Source of the DNA: Porticoccaceae bacterium
Lineage (GTDB): Bacteria; Pseudomonadota; Gammaproteobacteria; Pseudomonadales; Porticoccaceae
Direction of reading: 5' to 3'
Length of the DNA stretch: 9,332 nucleotides
Assembly (NCBI GenBank): GCA_023255165.1
Contig: JALRJD010000001.1
Location: forward strand, 1-9,332
A model generated the notes under the pieces. It made no database searches. It was not told where the DNA came from and saw only the letters and a list, made by a program, of their open reading frames with translations. Shown piece after piece: positions 6,395-9,332 of this stretch (positions are counted from its first letter, which is position 1; every line of letters starts with the position of its first letter). The position numbers and the translations under genes were made by a program.

Positions 6395-6961
6395 TTAAAC
6401 CTGTTCAGCCAGATACTGGTCTTTGAGCTTCACATAGTTGGCCGGCGAATAGGTGAAAAAAGACTTTTCACTTTCGGACAGAGCGCGCAGCTGTTTGCAG
6501 GGGTTGCCGACATAGACATAACCACTGGCCAGGGTTTTGCCCGGCGGCACCATGCAGCCGGCACCGACAATCACTTCGTCTTCAACCACTGCGCCATCAT
6601 TCACAATCGCGCCATTGCCAATCAAGATCTTATTGCCCAAGGTGCAGCCGTGCAGCACAGCACGGTGCCCGATCACCACATCGTCGCCAATCTGCAGCGG
6701 CCAGCCGTCGGGATTGAAGTTGCTGGCATGGGTAATATGCAGCACAGCGTTGTCCTGCACATTGGAGCGCGCGCCGATCCTGATGCGGTGCATATCGCCG
6801 CGGATAACAGCTCCTGGCCACACCGAGGCATCGTCGCCAAGATGAACATCACCGATAACCGTTGCCGCGGGGTCTACATAGACGCGCTGGCCAAGTGTGG
6901 GGGTGATACCTTTAAAAGAGCGCACATTAAGGCGCGGGTGTGGCTGAAAAGAGTGATCCAT
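6395..6961 (-). CDS. yrdA: Gamma-carbonic anhydrase family hexapeptide-repeat protein (YrdA-like)
   Basis: A 188-residue left-handed beta-helix protein of the gamma-carbonic anhydrase/YrdA/PaaY group, expected to be a trimer with a metal at subunit interfaces. Hexapeptide repeats run from about 28 to 155. The three zinc-ligand histidines of the family are present: His75 in NAVLHITH (71-78), His99 and His104 in VIGHRAVLHGC (96-106). Arg54, Gln69 and Asp70 in VIRGD and NVQD match further active-site positions. The acidic proton-shuttle loop of the archaeal enzyme Cam is not evident, so carbonic anhydrase activity is not assured; E. coli YrdA has the same ambiguity. It resembles E. coli YrdA (184 residues) over its length, including NPDGWPL and the C-terminal ANYVKLKDQYL. 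It has no visible Shine-Dalgarno sequence. It diverges from yheV across 49 bases and converges on aroE. Confidence 0.93.
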   Translation of the reverse strand: MDHSFQPHPRLNVRSFKGITPTLGQRVYVDPAATVIGDVHLGDDASVWPGAVIRGDMHRIRIGARSNVQDNAVLHITHASNFNPDGWPLQIGDDVVIGHRAVLHGCTLGNKILIGNGAIVNDGAVVEDEVIVGAGCMVPPGKTLASGYVYVGNPCKQLRALSESEKSFFTYSPANYVKLKDQYLAEQV

Positions 6962-6977
6962 ATGCGCAGATGCCAGA

Positions 6978-6983
6978 TATAAT
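6978..6983 (+). promoter_or_regulatory. Perfect -10 hexamer upstream of yheV
   Basis: TATAAT at 6978-6983, 27 bases before the yheV ATG, in the 49-base gap between divergent yrdA and yheV. The -35 area (about 6954-6960) is weak and falls inside the first yrdA codons. On the opposite strand the same AT-rich patch (CATTATATC) could serve yrdA, so the two promoters may overlap. Confidence 0.5.
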
Positions 6984-7010
6984 GAGTTCCCCTATTGTGG
7001 TGATATTTGA

Positions 7011-7253
7011 ATGGCTTTTTCAACCCAAAAACGATTTATCGCCGGCGTCACCTGCCCCAAGTGCGGTTTGCTGGACAAGGTTCAGGCCTTTTCCGAGGAT
7101 GGCGTCGACTACCGTGAATGCGTCAGCTGCGGGTTTCTTGATCAGATGCGGGTTTTTTCTGCGCCGCGAGAATTGGAAACCCGGGTCAATGCGGCGGCAG
7201 ACAAACAGGAAAATACCATCTCCGCGGTCAAGCTGATTGATCCGCAGAATTGA
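7011..7253 (+). CDS. yheV: YheV-family putative zinc-ribbon protein
   Basis: A small 80-residue protein of the YheV family (putative metal-binding, function unknown). It opens with KRFIAGVTCPKCG (7-19) and has a second knuckle RECVSCGF (35-42); Cys15, Cys18, Cys37 and Cys40 would hold one zinc. The N-terminal KRFIAG and the spacing of the cysteine pairs match E. coli YheV; the C-terminal tail is longer than the E. coli protein and poorly conserved in general. GGTGA lies about 7 bases before the ATG, and a perfect TATAAT lies upstream. In Pseudomonas this gene sits near a gamma-carbonic anhydrase gene with prlC between them; here the two are directly adjacent with no prlC. Its stop is 14 bases from the stop of the convergent gene to the right. 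Confidence 0.9.
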   Translation: MAFSTQKRFIAGVTCPKCGLLDKVQAFSEDGVDYRECVSCGFLDQMRVFSAPRELETRVNAAADKQENTISAVKLIDPQN

Positions 7254-7270
7254 CCAGTTGGTCGCTTTTA
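7252..7270. terminator. Weak terminator-like hairpin between convergent genes
   Basis: GACCA (7252-7256) and TGGTC (7259-7263) form a 5-base inverted repeat overlapping the yheV stop codon, followed on the plus strand by GCTTTTAATT. The stem is short and the T-run only 4, so this is a tentative call. Confidence 0.25.
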
Positions 7271-7897
7271 ATTGAGTCTGACGCGCGAGTTTTGGCTCTT
7301 GAACAACAGCCGAATATTGGATGATTCGGTAAGGCAGGGAAAACGCTCGGATGGGTCCTTGCCGAGGCTGCTGGTGTATTCAAGCAGTTTGATACTCAGC
7401 TCGGGATTGGTTTTTAACGAGGCGATCAGTTTGTCGTTGAGCAACTGAATGGCGCTGTCGATCTGGTTGGCGAAGGGCTCGCCGATAATATGGTGCACAA
7501 TTAAATTGGATCTGGTCATATTGACTGGAATCACCGCACAGTTGAACTGGACACTGAGTGTGTCGTTGAGCTCTTCGAGCAGACGATGAGCCAGATAGGC
7601 CTGGTACATACTGGCTTCCAGGCCCTCTTCCGCAGACATAATATCAATCGGAACATCAAGAAACTCGCGGGCTGTAACCAGTTGCCGAGCGATCTCGCCA
7701 TTGACATTGGCGGCGCGGAGGAAGTCTTCGAAGGCGGCGATAAAGTCGGGCACCAAGGCGATATATTTTTTTATAAAAGATGCCAGAGCAGCGGTCCCAT
7801 CACCCTCTCTCAGCCGTATAGATGAGTGCAAATGCTGGACTCGCTCATTCAGATAAGCGACCAGAAATTCACTGCTTTGAACTGAAAGTGGAGCCAT
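7268..7897 (-). CDS. Conserved-looking hypothetical protein, function not recognised
   Basis: A soluble 209-residue protein that I cannot assign to a family. I chose ATG at 7897 (MAPLSVQSSEFLVAYL), preceded by AGAGAG about 7 bases upstream. The frame stays open to an ATG at 8074, but the extra 59 residues look like translated non-coding DNA. It is mostly helical by composition. Visible regions are a helical N-terminal half (about 8-80) with hydrophobic-aromatic runs such as FIKKYIALVPDFIAAFEDFL (41-60), a segment rich in acidic residues and leucine (87-113), and a central stretch AVIPVNMTRSNLIVHHIIGE (121-140) that looks like the most constrained core. There is no signal peptide, no convincing membrane helix and no cysteine cluster (only Cys120 and Cys188). 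A possible promoter is ATGGCA (8024-8019), 17-base spacer, TAGATT (8001-7996). It is divergent from coxB, so a role tied to the oxidase is possible but unproven. Confidence 0.75.
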   Translation of the reverse strand: MAPLSVQSSEFLVAYLNERVQHLHSSIRLREGDGTAALASFIKKYIALVPDFIAAFEDFLRAANVNGEIARQLVTAREFLDVPIDIMSAEEGLEASMYQAYLAHRLLEELNDTLSVQFNCAVIPVNMTRSNLIVHHIIGEPFANQIDSAIQLLNDKLIASLKTNPELSIKLLEYTSSLGKDPSERFPCLTESSNIRLLFKSQNSRVRLN

Positions 7898-8118
7898 GAA
7901 TAACTCTCTGTCTTTGTGACTGGTCTGGAGAAAAATCCATTCACAGGATCTATTTCCAATAGTGCTGCCGGCACATGGTCGACGGTTATGGTGTAAATCT
8001 AGCAGATATTCGGCCCTGTGCCATAAATTTGTCTCGGTTTTGCTGGCGGTGAAATGGCCGAGAGCTATTGGCAATGGGTAATTCGGGCGGTTTTACAGTA
8101 GTGATCACAGATTTGCTT

Positions 8119-8127
8119 TGATATACT
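8119..8127 (+). promoter_or_regulatory. Possible extended -10 promoter for coxB
   Basis: TGATATACT: an upstream TG plus TATACT (5 of 6 to TATAAT). The -35 at 17 bases is TAGTGA (8099-8104), a 3 of 6 match that overlaps the palindrome GTGATCAC. It would give a 5' leader of about 120 bases. An alternative -10, TACAAT at 8230-8235, is less likely because its start point would fall at the ribosome binding site. Confidence 0.4.
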
Positions 8128-8176
8128 GCCGCCGCTTTCCGGCCAGCCCCTCTTTTGAGATGGTCATAAGCTCGCA

Positions 8177-8228
8177 AAGTTAGGCGTTTTAGCAGTAAGT
8201 TGTAGCGTTAAAAAGTTAAGCGTTAAAA
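8177..8228 (+). repeat. Three iterated AAGTT..GCGTT motifs upstream of coxB
   Basis: Copies are AAGTTAGGCGTTTT (8177-8190), AAGTTGTAGCGTTAAAA (8197-8213) and AAGTTAAGCGTTAAAA (8213-8228), beginning 20 and 16 bases apart. The last two share an exact 11-base direct repeat AGCGTTAAAAA (8204-8214 and 8219-8229) with a 15-base period. They lie 27-78 bases before the coxB ATG, between the likely promoter and the ribosome binding site. Confidence 0.6.
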
Positions 8229-8254
8229 ATACAATTACCACGGAGAAACAAGCG

Positions 8255-9332
8255 ATGTTGAAAAGAGCGCAAGCACTTTTCTTGAGTCTGTTGAGCCTTG
8301 TTGTTTCATTGCCCTATGCTGGCAGCGCAGTTGCTGACAGCACGACGCGGCAACTCAATATGCCCCAAGGTGTCACCGAAGTCAGTCAAGCAGCTTATGA
8401 TATTCACATGATCATGGTCTGGGTCTGTACCGTTATCGGTGTCGGCGTTTTTGGTTTTATGTTCTACGTGATGTATGCACATCGCAAGTCTCGTGGAGCG
8501 GTTGCCGAAAACTTCCATGAAAATCTGGTTGTAGAATTGCTCTGGACCATTGTCCCGGCGATTATCCTGATCGTGATGGCAGTGCCTGCCACTTCGGCGC
8601 TGATGAAGGTCTACGACACAGAGAACCCCGATATCGATATCAAGGTGACTGGCTATCAGTGGAAGTGGCAGTACGAATATGTCGGCGAAGGCGTTAAGTT
8701 TATGAGTGAACTTAAAACCTCGCAGGACGAAGTCTATGGCCGCGCACCCAAGGGCGAGCACTATCTCCGTGAGGTCACACAGCCGCTGGTTATCCCGGCG
8801 GGCAAAAAGGTTCGCTTCCTGATCACAGGCAATGACGTTATCCACTCCTGGTGGGTTCCCGATTTTGGTGTTAAGCGCGATGCCATTCCCGGCCTGTTCA
8901 CCTCGGCCTGGGCGCGCACTGATCAGCCAGGCATTTACGTTGGTGAATGTACTGAGCTCTGTGGCCTCGGACACGCCTTTATGCCGGTTGTTGTGGAAGT
9001 GAAAGAAGAAGCTGATTACGACCAGTGGCTGGCAGGCAAGAAAGCCGAAGCCGAAGAGTACGCACAGACAATTGGCAAGCAGTGGTCTTTTGACGAGCTG
9101 TATGCTCGCGGCGAAGAAGTTTACGGTCGCAGCTGTGCCGGTTGTCACCAGGCGGACGGCAACGGTATTCCCGGTGTCTTCCCTGCCTTGAAAGGCAGCC
9201 CGATTGCACTGGGACCTCCTGAAGGCCATATCGGTGTGTTGATCGATGGTGTTGCTGGAACAGCCATGCAGTCTTTTGCTGACCAGCTCTCTGTAGTTGA
9301 TATCGCCGCGGTTGTTCACTACGAACGCAACG
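8255..9332 (+). CDS. coxB: Cytochrome c oxidase subunit II with fused cytochrome c domain (runs off right edge)
   Basis: Takes electrons from cytochrome c through the CuA centre and passes them to subunit I of an aa3-type terminal oxidase in the inner membrane. 359 codons are visible. Residues 1-27 look like a signal peptide (cleavage after AVA, 25-27). Two membrane helices follow, about 52-74 and 92-115. GYQWKWQYEY (133-142) is the conserved aromatic patch. The CuA site is complete: His197 in DVIHSWWVPDFG (194-205), then Cys232, Glu234, Cys236, His240 and Met243 in ECTELCGLGHAFMP. A C-terminal class I cytochrome c domain begins near 278, with the heme motif CAGCH (294-298) and a likely axial Met338. 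This fused form is known from Pseudomonas CoxB and caa3 oxidases. GGAG sits 9 bases before the ATG. The last few residues lie outside the window; coxA would be expected next. Confidence 0.97.
   Translation, partial: MLKRAQALFLSLLSLVVSLPYAGSAVADSTTRQLNMPQGVTEVSQAAYDIHMIMVWVCTVIGVGVFGFMFYVMYAHRKSRGAVAENFHENLVVELLWTIVPAIILIVMAVPATSALMKVYDTENPDIDIKVTGYQWKWQYEYVGEGVKFMSELKTSQDEVYGRAPKGEHYLREVTQPLVIPAGKKVRFLITGNDVIHSWWVPDFGVKRDAIPGLFTSAWARTDQPGIYVGECTELCGLGHAFMPVVVEVKEEADYDQWLAGKKAEAEEYAQTIGKQWSFDELYARGEEVYGRSCAGCHQADGNGIPGVFPALKGSPIALGPPEGHIGVLIDGVAGTAMQSFADQLSVVDIAAVVHYERN

Larger units (their letters stand above)
7898..8254. other. 357-base non-coding region between the hypothetical gene and coxB
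   Basis: No gene is evident. It contains a possible leftward promoter (8024-7996), two small inverted repeats (CTATT/AATAG at 7950-7962; GTGC/GCAC at 7962-7974), the 8-base palindrome GTGATCAC (8101-8108), an extended -10 facing coxB (8119-8127), three related copies of an AAGTT/GCGTT motif (8177-8228), and the coxB ribosome binding site GGAG (8242-8245). Confidence 0.7.

Noticed and set aside
7898..8074. 59-residue N-terminal extension of the hypothetical protein
   Set aside because: The extension is rich in His, Arg, Cys and Trp, unlike the rest of the protein, and the internal ATG at 7897 has a plausible ribosome binding site.
7986..8177. Short open frame (63 codons) on the minus strand before coxB
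   Set aside because: It overlaps the likely coxB promoter, has no ribosome binding site, and its translation looks random.
8306..9319. Open frame of 337 codons on the minus strand, opposite coxB
   Set aside because: It lies wholly antisense to a gene with a complete CuA site and heme motif. Its translation has no recognisable domain, and long antisense frames are common opposite highly expressed genes with biased codon use.
1..9332. Mobile element, CRISPR array, toxin-antitoxin or phage defence system
   Set aside because: No transposase, integrase, terminal repeats, spaced repeat array or nuclease/toxin motifs on either strand; all genes but one belong to well known core families.

Overview
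The window looks like ordinary chromosomal DNA from an aerobic gammaproteobacterium. The gene order fmt-def-LysM-dprA-(purE)-tsaC-hemF-aroE is the conserved block known from Pseudomonas, Vibrio and Shewanella relatives. The protein sequences (HemF, PurE, gamma-carbonic anhydrase YrdA, YheV) are close in motif and length to gammaproteobacterial families. Base composition looks even and moderately GC-rich by eye. I see no insertion sequence, phage gene, tRNA, rRNA or CRISPR array. Species cannot be named from the sequence alone; a Pseudomonas/Cellvibrio-type marine gammaproteobacterium would fit.

Layout. Positions 1-990 (minus strand) hold the def-fmt pair for deformylation and formylation of N-terminal methionine; fmt starts at a TTG codon and runs off the left edge. 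A 172-base divergent promoter region separates def from a rightward cluster: a secreted LysM protein of the TsaP type, dprA, then a very compact run purE-tsaC-hemF-aroE (gaps of 7, -11 and 1 bases). A 100-base leader with two hairpins lies between dprA and purE. Converging on aroE from the right is a gamma-class carbonic anhydrase-like gene (yrdA, minus). A 49-base divergent gap with a perfect TATAAT follows, then a small zinc-ribbon protein (yheV, plus). Converging on yheV is a gene of unknown function (7268-7897, minus). A 357-base non-coding region then precedes coxB, subunit II of an aa3-type cytochrome c oxidase with a fused cytochrome c domain, which runs off the right edge.

How it works together. 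These are mostly housekeeping functions: translation initiation chemistry (fmt/def), tRNA t6A modification (tsaC), purine synthesis (purE), oxygen-dependent heme synthesis (hemF), the shikimate pathway (aroE), DNA uptake/recombination (dprA) and aerobic respiration (coxB). HemF and CoxB both point to an oxygen-using lifestyle. I found no convincing new multi-gene system. The items most worth a second look are the purE leader hairpins, an iterated AAGTT/GCGTT motif just upstream of coxB, the unrecognised gene divergent from coxB, and lineage-specific omissions in otherwise conserved neighbourhoods (no purK or smg near purE/dprA, apparently no prlC between yrdA and yheV).
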